Of a DNA stretch of 24,915 nt, positions 6,765 to 14,862 are shown piece after piece (the stretch's first letter is position 1; each line of letters starts with the position of its first letter). The translations under genes and the position numbers were made by a program. The stretch spans positions 1-24,915 of the forward strand of contig CBFCZU010000034.1 of NCBI GenBank assembly GCA_965602635.1, in the 5' to 3' direction. Origin of the DNA: CBFCZU01 sp965602635. Its GTDB lineage: Bacteria > Planctomycetota > Phycisphaerae > SM23-33. Under the pieces are notes generated by a model that saw only the letters and a program-made list of their open reading frames with translations, was not told the DNA's origin and ran no database searches.

Positions 6765-8027
6765 ATGAGGCATCCACGGGCATTCAAGCGAAACTCCCTG
6801 GCCGTGGGGGCACTGGCCGTCGTCTGCGTGGCGGCACTGGCGGCGGTCACGATCGGCGAGGCCCCCGAGGAGAAGCCGGCGACCGACTGGCCGCAGTGGC
6901 GCGGGCCCAACCTCAACGGCATTTCCGCCGAGACCGGCTGGCTGACAAAGTGGCCCGGAAAGGGCCCCAAGCAACTCTGGAAGGTCAACGTAGGCGCGGG
7001 CTACAGCTCCGTGGCGGTCAGCAAGGGCCGGCTGTACACCATGGGCAACCGCAAGAACACCGATATCGTCTGGTGCCTGGATGCGGCCACGGGAAAGGAG
7101 CTGTGGAAGCAGTCCTACCCATGCCGCAACGTGGAGCACGGCGGCCCGCGGGCCACCCCCACACTTGACGGCGACGTCGTCTATACCATCAGCCAGCGGG
7201 GGGACGTCTGCTGCTTCAAGGCCGAAACCGGCGAGAAGGTCTGGTCGAAGAACCTGGCCAGGGAGCTCAAGGCCCGGGTCCCTCAGTGGGGCTTCGCCGG
7301 CTCGGCGCTGGTGGAAGCCAAGCTGCTGATCGTCAACATAGGCACGGCCGGGGCCGCTCTGGACAAGGCCACCGGGAAGGTCGTCTGGCAGACCGGGCGC
7401 GGCGCGAGCGGCTACGCGACCCCCGTGGCCTTCGACATGGACGCCCGGCGGTGCATGCTGGTCTTCGGCGCCAAGGCCCTGTTCTGCGTTGACGCCAAGA
7501 CCGGCAAGCGGGCGTGGTCGGTCCCCTGGAAGACCGATTACGACGTCAACGCCGCCGACCCGATCGTCGTCGGCGGCAAGATATTCATCTCCTCCGGCTA
7601 CAGCACCGGCTGCGCGCTGCTGGAGGTCAAGGACGGCAAGCCCGAAGTCTTGTGGCGGAACCGCGCCATGAAGAACCAATTCAGCACCTGCGTGCTGCTG
7701 AAGGGGCACCTCTACGGCTCGGACGGCAACGTCCAGCGGGGATCGACGACCCTCAAGTGCATGGACTTCGCCACCGGCAAGGTCAAGTGGACCCACCGCG
7801 GGCTCAAGATGACGTCGCTGATGGCCGCCGACGGCAAGCTGCTGGTGTACTCCGAGCAGGGCGCCCTGATCGTGGCCGACGCGTCGCCCGAGGGATTCAA
7901 GCCCATCTCCCGCACCCAGGCCCTGACCGGGCGATGTTGGACTATGCCGGTCCTGGCCGCCGGGCGGATCTACTGCCGCAACAACAACAGGGGCTTTCTG
8001 GTGTGCCTGGACGTCAGCGGCGGATAG
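6765..8027 (+). CDS. secreted PQQ-like beta-propeller repeat protein
   Basis: A 420-residue protein of the PQQ-like/BamB-like propeller fold. An N-terminal basic region and hydrophobic stretch (about 9-30) act as a Sec signal peptide or anchor. The mature part opens with DWPQWRGPNLNGIS, a planctomycete-type start to such propellers. Repeated blade motifs of the form LDxATGKxxW/W are visible (CLDAATGKELW, FKAETGEKVW, LDKATGKVVW, VDAKTGKRAW, MDFATGKVKW), giving at least five blades and probably seven or eight. No quinoprotein dehydrogenase signature is evident, so it is more likely a binding or scaffold protein than an enzyme. The start has GGAGGT 7 bases upstream. It is first of three same-strand genes with gaps of 36 and 30 bases. 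Confidence 0.88.
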   Translation: MRHPRAFKRNSLAVGALAVVCVAALAAVTIGEAPEEKPATDWPQWRGPNLNGISAETGWLTKWPGKGPKQLWKVNVGAGYSSVAVSKGRLYTMGNRKNTDIVWCLDAATGKELWKQSYPCRNVEHGGPRATPTLDGDVVYTISQRGDVCCFKAETGEKVWSKNLARELKARVPQWGFAGSALVEAKLLIVNIGTAGAALDKATGKVVWQTGRGASGYATPVAFDMDARRCMLVFGAKALFCVDAKTGKRAWSVPWKTDYDVNAADPIVVGGKIFISSGYSTGCALLEVKDGKPEVLWRNRAMKNQFSTCVLLKGHLYGSDGNVQRGSTTLKCMDFATGKVKWTHRGLKMTSLMAADGKLLVYSEQGALIVADASPEGFKPISRTQALTGRCWTMPVLAAGRIYCRNNNRGFLVCLDVSGG

Positions 8028-8063
8028 GCCCGCCCAGCCAGAGGTATTGAAAGGAATCCATGC

Positions 8064-9431
8064 ATGAAGGCAACGCTGCCGGGGGCGGTTTTGGTGAGTC
8101 TGTTGGTCGCCTCCGCCGCCTACGCCGGGTCGCAGGGCTGGCGCACCGACGGCACGGGCTGCTATCCGGACGCCACGCCGCCGACCAAGTGGTCGGCCAG
8201 CGAGAACGTCGTCTGGAAGACCCCCATGCCCGGGGCGAGCAACTCCACGCCGGCGGTATTGGACGGGAAGATATTCATCTGCGCCGACCCGGCCTGGCTG
8301 ATCTGCGTCAACGCCGCCGACGGCAGAATCCTCTGGCAGAAGTCGAACACGTACTTCGACATGATGAACGAGCAGGAGATCGCCAAGGCCAAGGTGGACA
8401 TCGCCGCCGGCAAGGCCGTTGCCGCAAAGATCAAGTCAGCCAACGGGGAGCTGAACAAGCTCAAGCGCGAGCAGAAGAAGACCCCCGACGATCAGAAGCT
8501 GAAGGACAAGATCAAAGAGCTGGGCTTGACTATCCGCAAGCTCAACTCGGAGCTGAAGCCGCTGAGCAAGTACATGAAGGCGCCTGCGAACCCCGCGACC
8601 GGCTATTCGACCGCCACTCCCGCCACCGACGGCAAGGGCGTGTACGTTGTGTTCGGCAGCGGCGTCGTGGCCGGCTACGAGCTTGACGGGCAGCGCAGGT
8701 GGATCCGGTACCTCGCCAAGCCGCGCAGCGGCGACGGGCACAGCGGCTCGCCGTTGCTGGTGGGGGATAAGCTGCTGGTCCACCTCACCGAGATGGTGGC
8801 GCTGAACGTTGCCGACGGGGAGACTGCCTGGCGGGCCAGGCTGGGAGCACGCTTTGGCTCGCCGGTCCTGACGAAGGTCGGCGACGTGGAGGTGGCGGTA
8901 ACCGCCGGCGGCGAGATCGTCCGTATCTCCGACGGCAAGCTGCTCGGACGCGGCATGGGCGGGCTGGCTTACAACTCACCGATCGTCGCCGACGGCATCG
9001 TTTACATGGTCCAGGCCAAGCCGGGGGCCTTCAAGCTGCCGAGCAAGGCGGCCGAGAAGATCAAGCCCGAGCGGATCTGGAAGGGCAGGCCCAAGATCAA
9101 GAACCAGCGCTACTATTCCTCGGCCGTTTACGCCGACGGGCTGATCTACGCGATTACCGAGAAGGGCGTGCTGAGCGTGCTGGACGCCGAGACCGGCGAG
9201 CTGGTTTACGAGCGGGTGATGAAGCTGAGCACGCCGTATGCAAGCATATCGGCAGTAGGCAAGTACGTGCACGTCAGCGGAGACAGAGGCATCACGGCCG
9301 TCATCGAGGGCGGCAGGGACTACAAGGAAACAGCCCGGAACAAGCTGGAGCCCTTTCGCAGTAGCCCGGTCTTCGTCGGCGAGCGGATGTACATCCGCGG
9401 ACTCAAGAACCTTTATTGCATCGGTCGTTAG
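8064..9431 (+). CDS. secreted PQQ-like beta-propeller protein with a charged helical insert
   Basis: A 455-residue PQQ-like propeller with a signal peptide ending near AYA-GS (residues 20-23). Blade motifs include CVNAADGRILW (81-91), LNVADGETAW and VLDAETGELVY; the opening GWRTDGTGCYPDATPPTKW is typical of a planctomycete propeller subfamily. Unusually, a stretch of about 70 residues (102-172) between the first and second blades is dominated by Lys, Glu, Leu and Ala in heptad-like spacing (for example NKLKREQKKTPDDQKLKDKI), predicting a long helix or coiled coil projecting from the propeller. The start ATG at 8064 has AAAGGA 8 bases upstream; the overlapping ATG at 8060 is out of frame. It is probably cotranscribed with its neighbours. 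No function beyond a binding or structural role can be assigned. Confidence 0.87.
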   Translation: MKATLPGAVLVSLLVASAAYAGSQGWRTDGTGCYPDATPPTKWSASENVVWKTPMPGASNSTPAVLDGKIFICADPAWLICVNAADGRILWQKSNTYFDMMNEQEIAKAKVDIAAGKAVAAKIKSANGELNKLKREQKKTPDDQKLKDKIKELGLTIRKLNSELKPLSKYMKAPANPATGYSTATPATDGKGVYVVFGSGVVAGYELDGQRRWIRYLAKPRSGDGHSGSPLLVGDKLLVHLTEMVALNVADGETAWRARLGARFGSPVLTKVGDVEVAVTAGGEIVRISDGKLLGRGMGGLAYNSPIVADGIVYMVQAKPGAFKLPSKAAEKIKPERIWKGRPKIKNQRYYSSAVYADGLIYAITEKGVLSVLDAETGELVYERVMKLSTPYASISAVGKYVHVSGDRGITAVIEGGRDYKETARNKLEPFRSSPVFVGERMYIRGLKNLYCIGR

Positions 9432-9461
9432 GGCGGCCGGCTGACGGGGTGCGAGGGTGAA

Positions 9462-10250
9462 ATGAAACGGTCAGGACACATCCAGCGGGGGCGCGGAGCG
9501 GCGCGCCCGGGCGGATTCTCGCTCGTCGAGCTGCTGGTGGTGATCGCCATAATTGCGCTGCTTGTGTCCATCCTTGTGCCGTCGTTGTCCAAGGCCAAGC
9601 AACTGGCCCAGATGAGCATGTGCACCCGGAGGGTGGGCATCCAGCTCCAGGCGCTGCACATATACGCCACGGAGGAGAACGACCTGATCCCCGCCGGCCC
9701 CGACACCCCCATGCCGCTGCCGGGCGGGATAACCGGCCCGCCCACGAACACCATCGCCACCAACCAACTCTGGATTGGTGGCGATCCCGGGACCTTCAAC
9801 GCTCACGGCGCGCTGCTGGTCAAGCACCTTGCCCCGCCTGAGGCCGTGTTCTGCCCCGGAGACGACTCCACCGACCCGGTGGAGGAGCTGGCGAAGCTGA
9901 AGGACCGCGGCGACCAGGACGCCTATTGCTCGTTTCTCTACCGCCAGCTCGATGCCCGGGCGCCTGGACAGAGCCCCAGCCGCAGCCTCGATGGCCTGGG
10001 CCTCAACGCCGCCGGCGAGCCCGTCAGGGCGCTGATACTGGACATGAACAGCAAAATGCAGGTGCCCGGCATGGAGCGGCATACCCGCACCAACCACGGC
10101 GGCAGGGAGGTCTCGGTGGGCTTCGTCGACGGGCACGCGGAGCTGCTGTCGAACTCCGACGACCAGATGACCCTCCGGCACGGCGACGAGGAGGTAGTCT
10201 TCGAGCGGCTGGACGAGATCCTGGAGTACGCCGACACGCTCGGCCGCTGA
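9462..10250 (+). CDS. prepilin-type protein (type II secretion/type IV pilin-like N-terminus)
   Basis: A 262-residue pseudopilin-like protein. After a basic leader, the prepilin peptidase site is GG-FSLVELLVV with cleavage expected after Gly18; Phe19 would be N-methylated and Glu23 is the conserved fifth residue. The hydrophobic helix runs to about residue 42. The C-terminal domain ends with SVGFVDGHAELL, a motif common in the very large planctomycete prepilin families. Two cysteines (VFCPGDD and AYCSFLY) could form a disulfide. It is third in the operon with the two propellers, which suggests a shared place at the cell envelope. It converges with the next gene, leaving only 8 bases and no visible terminator. 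No secretion ATPase or peptidase is nearby. Confidence 0.9.
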   Translation: MKRSGHIQRGRGAARPGGFSLVELLVVIAIIALLVSILVPSLSKAKQLAQMSMCTRRVGIQLQALHIYATEENDLIPAGPDTPMPLPGGITGPPTNTIATNQLWIGGDPGTFNAHGALLVKHLAPPEAVFCPGDDSTDPVEELAKLKDRGDQDAYCSFLYRQLDARAPGQSPSRSLDGLGLNAAGEPVRALILDMNSKMQVPGMERHTRTNHGGREVSVGFVDGHAELLSNSDDQMTLRHGDEEVVFERLDEILEYADTLGR

Positions 10251-10258
10251 AGGGGCTT

Positions 10259-10852
10259 CTACGCCTTGGGCTCCAGCAGCACGAGGAACTCCACGTTGCC
10301 TCCCTTTCCGCGCAGCGGGCTGGTGATGCTTGCCGCGGCGGTGAACCCCAGTTGGGCCAGCTCGGCGCAGACGCGGTGGAGAAGCGCCTTCCCCTCCTCG
10401 TCTTCTATGGGCTTGCCGCCGTCGCGGCGCCTGGCTCGGCCGGGGAGCTTGGCCAGCTCGTAGTGGGGCTTCACAAGCGAGACGATCTTCCCGCCGCCGC
10501 CCTTGAGCCAGCGCCCGGCGGCCGGGACTATCAGCCGCTGTGGCGTGAAGGCCACGTCGATCGTCACCAGGTCCACCCCGCCGGCCTGGGGGCAGTCCGC
10601 GTGCAGGGCGTTGGTCCGCTCCATCACCACGACGCGGGGGTCTTTTCTCAGCCGCCAGGCCAGTTCGCCGTAACCGGTGTCGATCGCGAAGACCCTCTCG
10701 GCCCCGGCCTGGAGGAGGCAGTCGGTGAAGCCGCCGACATTGGCGCCGAAATCGGCGCAGCTCAGCCCGGCCACCTCCAGGCCGAAGGCACCCAGCGCCG
10801 CCCGCAGCTTCGTGCCGCCGCGGGAGACGAAGCCGCTCTTGTCGGACTTCAT
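10259..10852 (-). CDS. TlyA/FtsJ-like rRNA 2'-O-methyltransferase, lacking the S4 domain
   Basis: A 197-residue SAM-dependent methyltransferase resembling the catalytic part of TlyA (rRNA cytidine 2'-O-methyltransferase; hemolysin A family). Family features are VSRGGTKLRAAL at the start, a SAM-binding DFGANVGGFTDCLL, the IDTGYGELAWRLR and DPRVVVMERTN region, DLVTIDVAF, and VSLVKPHYE, giving a K-D-K-type catalytic set. TlyA is normally about 250-270 residues with an N-terminal S4 RNA-binding domain; here the protein begins directly at the methyltransferase. The ATG at 10852 lacks a strong Shine-Dalgarno site, but the 122 bases up to rpsT are too short to encode an S4 domain. It lies downstream of rpsT on the same strand and may be cotranscribed, consistent with a ribosome-related role. 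Confidence 0.82.
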   Translation of the reverse strand: MKSDKSGFVSRGGTKLRAALGAFGLEVAGLSCADFGANVGGFTDCLLQAGAERVFAIDTGYGELAWRLRKDPRVVVMERTNALHADCPQAGGVDLVTIDVAFTPQRLIVPAAGRWLKGGGGKIVSLVKPHYELAKLPGRARRRDGGKPIEDEEGKALLHRVCAELAQLGFTAAASITSPLRGKGGNVEFLVLLEPKA

Positions 10853-10974
10853 GGCCAGTATCTTACCGCCGGCGAGGGTGCGGGCGAATGGGGGAATTGA
10901 CCGGGGCCAGACACGCCCGGCGTATAGCGCGCGGGAGCTTCCGGCGAGTGTCCCCGGTTCATGTGACAGTTGGG

Positions 10975-11244
10975 CTACTTGGACGCGGCCTGGTTGAGCC
11001 TGGTCGCCAGGCGGGCCTTTGCCCTGGCGGCGGCGTTCTTGTGGATTGTCCCCTTGGCGGCGATGGTGTCCAGCCGCTTGTATGCGAGCTTGAGCTTCTC
11101 GGCTGCCTCATCGGTGTTGCCTGCGGCCACGGCCGCGTCGAACTGGTGGATCGCCTCCTTGACCGCGGCCTTGCGGCGGCGGTTACGTAGCCGGCCAGCG
11201 CTGCTCTGGCGGATGCGCTTCTGAGCAGATTTAGAATGCGCCAC
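10975..11244 (-). CDS. rpsT: 30S ribosomal protein S20
   Basis: An 89-residue basic helical protein with the S20 hallmarks: AHSKSAQKRIRQS at the N-terminus, RNRRRKAAVKEAI, and the C-terminal KGTIHKNAAARAKARLA. S20 binds 16S rRNA early in 30S assembly. The start is GTG at 11244 with AAGGAG 8 bases upstream. It has its own promoter (11296-11323) and a leader of about 45 bases. In Escherichia coli S20 limits its own translation; nothing specific for that can be seen here. Confidence 0.97.
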   Translation of the reverse strand: MAHSKSAQKRIRQSSAGRLRNRRRKAAVKEAIHQFDAAVAAGNTDEAAEKLKLAYKRLDTIAAKGTIHKNAAARAKARLATRLNQAASK

Positions 11245-11295
11245 GAACGATTCTCCTTATCAGCACCCCGCGCCCCACCTCAGCGGGAACCAAAC

Positions 11296-11323
11296 ATTAT
11301 ACACAGTTGCCACGACTTCACAA
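11296..11323 (-). promoter_or_regulatory. rpsT promoter
   Basis: On the minus strand, TTGTGA (11323-11318) is followed after 16 bases by a perfect TATAAT (11301-11296). The expected start near 11289 lies about 45 bases before the rpsT start codon. Confidence 0.7.
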
Positions 11324-11368
11324 GGGGTCTGTGAGCCCTATTTCCGCCCCCCTGGCGGCGCGAGGAGG

Positions 11369-12745
11369 CTAGTCCGTCTCCTTGCGCAGCGTCTCGATCT
11401 GCTCCCGCACGTCCCGATAGTTGTACTCAAGCTGGGCCACCTGGGAGAAGTGCTGGAGGGCTTCCTGCGTCTGGCCTGTGGTCCTGAGCGCCTGGGCCAA
11501 CCTGTAGTGGATTTCCTTGGTCTGCTCCTCGGGCGGCTCGAGCTGAAGGGCCTTCTCGTAGGTGTCGATGGCCTCGTCAGGCCACTCCTTCTTGGCGAAG
11601 GCCTGACCCAGGTAGCACAAGGCGCGGATTCGCCGCTTGGGCTCGCGCTGTGCCTGCTGGAGGGAGGCGATGGCCTTGTCGATGTGCCCGGCGGTCAGTT
11701 GCCTGCGCCCCAGCTCGTACTTGATGGACAGGTCTGTGGGGTAGTTCGCCGCCCGCTCGGCGTAAACGTCCAGCTCGAAGGCCAGCAGCTCGCGGGCGCA
11801 TTCCGCGGCCCGCTGGTTGTCGCCGGCGCTCTGCAGCTTATTGTACCGACGCCGGATCTGCCTCATCTTGACGTCGTCAATGCGGACCTTGAAGCGGTAG
11901 GCCCCGGTGTCGGCGTGGGCCTTCTTCATCACGTCGATGGCCTCGTTCTCGTAGGACTCCTCCTCGATCTTCAGCAGGGCGTCGGCCAGGGCATCCACCT
12001 TGCCCGCCACCTCGGGCGACTCCTCGTACTCGGCTCGGGTACGGGCGATTTCCTCTTCCAGGAAATCCCGGCTCTGTGCGAGCTGGTCGCGCTGGGATAG
12101 CTCCGTCTGCCTGTCCATGTCCCGGACGGACTGGGTGAACGAGCCCTCGGTGTCGTACTGGCCGTCCTGGATGGTCGCCTTGGCGGAGTAGTCCTTGGCC
12201 ATCTCCTGGAGGGGGCCGTCGTTGGGGTAGGCCTGAATGGCCAGGTCGCAGGCCTGGACGGCCTGGCCGGGCGCCCCGGCCGATCCGTACGCCTCGGAGA
12301 GCATCATCAGGATTCGCTTGCTGGGGCGCTTGGCCAGGCGCATCGCCTCGAGGATGATGTCGCCGACCCAGGTCACCACCTCTGGAAGCCCGGCTTTCTC
12401 GGCGGCCTTGAGCAGCGCCACCATGTGATCGACCTTGCCCGGGTCCTTGGCGAGCATGTACTCGGCGTTGACGAGGGCGTCCAGGGGCTCCTTGGCGACG
12501 CGGCGCTTGAGCTGCTCGACCATGCCGGCCGCCTTGCCGCCCTGGGCCTTGCGCACCAGAGCGACTTTCCGCAGCGGCACGTGACCCCGCTCGAGGTTCC
12601 CCGGCTCGCGGCGGATGCCCTCCAGGTACATCTGGATGGCGAAGTCCCAGTTCCCGGTCTCGGCGACCTGGTCGCCGCGGGTGAAGAACTGACTGCCCTT
12701 TTCCGCCGGGGCCGGAGCTTCCTGTTCGTTTGCTTCCGTCGTCAT
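11369..12745 (-). CDS. tetratricopeptide repeat protein
   Basis: A 458-residue soluble protein made mainly of helical repeats. TPR-like units are clear near both ends: ARGDQ/AETGNWDFAIQMYLEGIRREP near the N-terminus, then AYGSAGAPGQAVQACDLAIQAYP, and a C-terminal run (GRRQLTAGHIDKAIASLQQA, CYLGQAFAKKEWPDEAIDTY, RLAQALRTTGQTQEALQHF). The middle (about 190-270) is charged and probably coiled coil, including RDFLEEEIARTRAEYEESPE. There is no signal peptide. I place the start at 12745, which has GGAGAG 9 bases upstream; an in-frame ATG at 12781 directly abuts a -10 box and would lie upstream of the transcript start. No partner or function is recognisable; a protein-protein scaffold is likely from the fold. 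Confidence 0.85.
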   Translation of the reverse strand: MTTEANEQEAPAPAEKGSQFFTRGDQVAETGNWDFAIQMYLEGIRREPGNLERGHVPLRKVALVRKAQGGKAAGMVEQLKRRVAKEPLDALVNAEYMLAKDPGKVDHMVALLKAAEKAGLPEVVTWVGDIILEAMRLAKRPSKRILMMLSEAYGSAGAPGQAVQACDLAIQAYPNDGPLQEMAKDYSAKATIQDGQYDTEGSFTQSVRDMDRQTELSQRDQLAQSRDFLEEEIARTRAEYEESPEVAGKVDALADALLKIEEESYENEAIDVMKKAHADTGAYRFKVRIDDVKMRQIRRRYNKLQSAGDNQRAAECARELLAFELDVYAERAANYPTDLSIKYELGRRQLTAGHIDKAIASLQQAQREPKRRIRALCYLGQAFAKKEWPDEAIDTYEKALQLEPPEEQTKEIHYRLAQALRTTGQTQEALQHFSQVAQLEYNYRDVREQIETLRKETD

Positions 12746-12781
12746 CTGGTTCAACTCTCCGAGCAACGGGGCTTCACTCAT

Positions 12782-12810
12782 ACTGTAGCCCAGAAGCGCG
12801 GCAGTGGCAA
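12782..12810 (-). promoter_or_regulatory. promoter of the TPR gene
   Basis: On the minus strand TTGCCA (12810-12805) and TACAGT (12787-12782) are exactly 17 bases apart. The predicted start near 12775 falls after the in-frame ATG at 12781, which supports translation from 12745. A second candidate further upstream (TGTTAGAAT, 12894-12886) lacks a -35 box. Confidence 0.6.
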
Positions 12811-12905
12811 GCGCGGCCGGGGGCGCAAAGCACGGCCTGGTCGCCTTGCCGCCGCCCGTCCAAGGCCCGATCTCCTCATACGCTTATTCTAACATATCGG
12901 ACGGC

Positions 12906-13790
12906 TCAGTGGCGGCCTGCCAGGGAGTTGGCGAGGTCGCGGAACGCCGGCGGGGGCACCTGCTCGGGTCGGGCGTCGCGGTCGATGCCGGCTGCGTCCA
13001 GGGCCGCCAGGAACGCCCCGGGGTCGAAGGGCAGGTCGCGGCGGCGGGCGGCGGCGGCGATCTTCTTGCGGCGCTGCCCGAACGTCGCCGCCAGCACGGC
13101 CGACAGCGCTGGCGCCTCGTCCAGAAGCTCCGCGGCGGCGGCGTCGAAGTCCAGACGCAGCATCCGGGAGCTGACCTTGGGTCGCGGCCAGAAGGCCGAC
13201 GCCGGCACCGTCCGCCCGGGCGTCGCCCGCGCCAGCAGGGCCGAGATCACCGCCACCGGCCCGTAGTGGTCGCCTCCGACCGGGGCGGTCAGCCTCTCGG
13301 CCAACTCCCGCTGGACGGTGAACGTCAGGCGGGCGAAGGGCGATTCCCCGCCGCGCACGGCCAGCCAGGAGTGCAGCAGGCAGTTGACGACCACCGGCAC
13401 GGCGCAGCCGTAGGGCAGGTTGGCCACCAGGTGGACTTCGCCCGCCGGCAGCTCGGCGACCACGGCCGGCGACAGGGCGTGCTTGCCCGCCAGCACGTCG
13501 CAGTTCAGGATGGCGAGGCGGTCGCTGTCCCCCAGCCGCTGGCGGACGACGCCGGCCAGGGCGGAGTCGAGCTCCACCGCCACCACCCGGGCGGCGCGGG
13601 AGAGCAGCTCCTCGGTCAGCGAGCCGGTGCCCGCCCCGACCTCCAGGACGGTCTCGCCGCCGGACAGTTCGGCCAGCTCCAGCAGTTTTCTTATCAGGTT
13701 GCCGTCTATCAGGAAGCACTGGCCCATCCGCTTCCGCGGCCTGACGCCCGCCGCTGCCAGCAGCTCCCGGATTTCCGACAGAGTTTGCAT
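12906..13790 (-). CDS. rsmA: 16S rRNA adenine(1518/1519)-N6 dimethyltransferase
   Basis: A 294-residue protein of the KsgA/RsmA family, which dimethylates two adjacent adenines in helix 45 of 16S rRNA during late 30S maturation. Conserved elements in order: KRMGQCFLID (20-29), the SAM-binding VLEVGAGTGSLTEELL (48-63), the acidic AVELD (71-75), the catalytic NLPY (124-127), FTVQRELAERL, FWPRPKVSSRMLRL and the C-terminal FGQRRKKI. The length is normal. The start lies only 3 bases after the stop of the upstream oxidoreductase gene and has no strong ribosome site, which suggests translational coupling. It is third of a three-gene run with a CapA-like gene first. Confidence 0.95.
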   Translation of the reverse strand: MQTLSEIRELLAAAGVRPRKRMGQCFLIDGNLIRKLLELAELSGGETVLEVGAGTGSLTEELLSRAARVVAVELDSALAGVVRQRLGDSDRLAILNCDVLAGKHALSPAVVAELPAGEVHLVANLPYGCAVPVVVNCLLHSWLAVRGGESPFARLTFTVQRELAERLTAPVGGDHYGPVAVISALLARATPGRTVPASAFWPRPKVSSRMLRLDFDAAAAELLDEAPALSAVLAATFGQRRKKIAAAARRRDLPFDPGAFLAALDAAGIDRDARPEQVPPPAFRDLANSLAGRH

Positions 13791-13793
13791 GTC

Positions 13794-14816
13794 TCAGGCG
13801 ATCCGGACCTCTTTGCCTGTGCGGGCGCTCTCGGCGGTGGCGACCGCCAGGGCGACCGCGTCGCGCGACGAGGGCGGCGGGGCGACGTCGCTGTCGGCGC
13901 CGCGGGCGATGCACCCGATGAAATGGTCCATCTCGACGGCGTAGCCGCTCTCGGCGTTGACGTCCATCTCCAGCGGGCCGTCCGGCCCGAAGCTCACCAG
14001 GGCCGGCTGGCGGTCGCTGCGGTAGTCGATGGTCCCCTTCTCGAAGTACATGCGGAAGGCCATGACGAATGGCGCGTCCCGCCCGGCCGTCCACACGCCC
14101 TCCATCCCAGCGGCGGGTCCCTCGGCGCCGTAGTCGTACCACGCGAACACCCGGTCGTACCCGCCCGACGGCCCGATCTGCCCGCGGGCGCGGATCGCCC
14201 GGGGCTTGCCCAGCACCGAAAGGGCGTAGTCCACGTCGTGGACGTGCAGGTCCATCAGCGCCCCGCCGGAGCGGGTGTGGTCGAGGAACCACCCCTCGGC
14301 GCCGAAGTCGGGCACGCCGCACAGCCGGCTGAGCCAGAGCCCGCGCAGCGCGCCCAATCGCCCCGAGCGGACGACCTCGGCGGCGGCGACGTACTCGCCC
14401 CAGAAGCGCAGCACGTGTCCGATCATCAGCCTCTTGTCCGCGGCGGCGGCGGCCGAGAGCATCGACTCGCACTCGCCAACCGTCAGGGCCATGGGCTTCT
14501 CGCAGAAGACGTGCTTGCCCGCGCCCAAGGCCGCCCGCGTCAGCTCGGCGTGAAGGTGGCTGGGCGTGGCCACCACCACCGCCTCGACGGCGGCGTCGCC
14601 GAGGACCTCCTCCAGCTTGGCGCAGCGGCGGACGGAGGATTCATCCCATGGCTTGGCGCCGGTTTCGAGGTTGACCCCGCCGGGGGCGAGCGAGCCGGCG
14701 ATGCGCCGGGCGTCGCTGTCGTGGACGGCGACGACCTCGGCCTGCTCGTGGCGGGCGAGCGACGAAAGGTGCGTCCGCCCCATGCCTCCCACCCCGATTA
14801 CCGCGAATCTGATCAT
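13794..14816 (-). CDS. Gfo/Idh/MocA family NAD(P)-dependent oxidoreductase
   Basis: A 340-residue oxidoreductase of the glucose-fructose oxidoreductase/inositol dehydrogenase/MocA family. The Rossmann motif is AVIGVGGMGRTH (5-16), the VVATPSHLHAEL segment (81-92) lies above the cofactor, and the catalytic EKP triplet is at 106-108 in HVFCEKPMAL. The C-terminal sheet domain contains GGALMDLHVHDVDYALSVLG, with a His-x-His-Asp that usually contributes substrate binding. The length is typical. AGGAG precedes the start by 7 bases. The substrate is probably a sugar, inositol or an amino sugar, but it cannot be resolved. It sits 46 bases after the CapA-like gene. Confidence 0.93.
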   Translation of the reverse strand: MIRFAVIGVGGMGRTHLSSLARHEQAEVVAVHDSDARRIAGSLAPGGVNLETGAKPWDESSVRRCAKLEEVLGDAAVEAVVVATPSHLHAELTRAALGAGKHVFCEKPMALTVGECESMLSAAAAADKRLMIGHVLRFWGEYVAAAEVVRSGRLGALRGLWLSRLCGVPDFGAEGWFLDHTRSGGALMDLHVHDVDYALSVLGKPRAIRARGQIGPSGGYDRVFAWYDYGAEGPAAGMEGVWTAGRDAPFVMAFRMYFEKGTIDYRSDRQPALVSFGPDGPLEMDVNAESGYAVEMDHFIGCIARGADSDVAPPPSSRDAVALAVATAESARTGKEVRIA

Positions 14817-14862
14817 GCTGGCGCTCCTGCTCGAATCGCCCGGCGACGGCCCCGGGCGCCCG

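Noticed and set aside
9462..10250. A type IV pilus or type II secretion locus
   Set aside because: Only a single prepilin-like gene is present; no ATPase, platform protein, secretin or prepilin peptidase is encoded in the window.
10896..10968. A REP-like inverted repeat between rpsT and the methyltransferase gene (ACCGGGG ... CCCCGGT)
   Set aside because: Only about seven bases pair cleanly across a 45-base loop, which is too weak in DNA of this composition.
12889..14472. A 527-codon minus-strand open frame overlapping rsmA and the oxidoreductase gene in another frame
   Set aside because: Same strand but different frame from two genes with full family motifs; the translation is Arg/Gly-rich with no motif.
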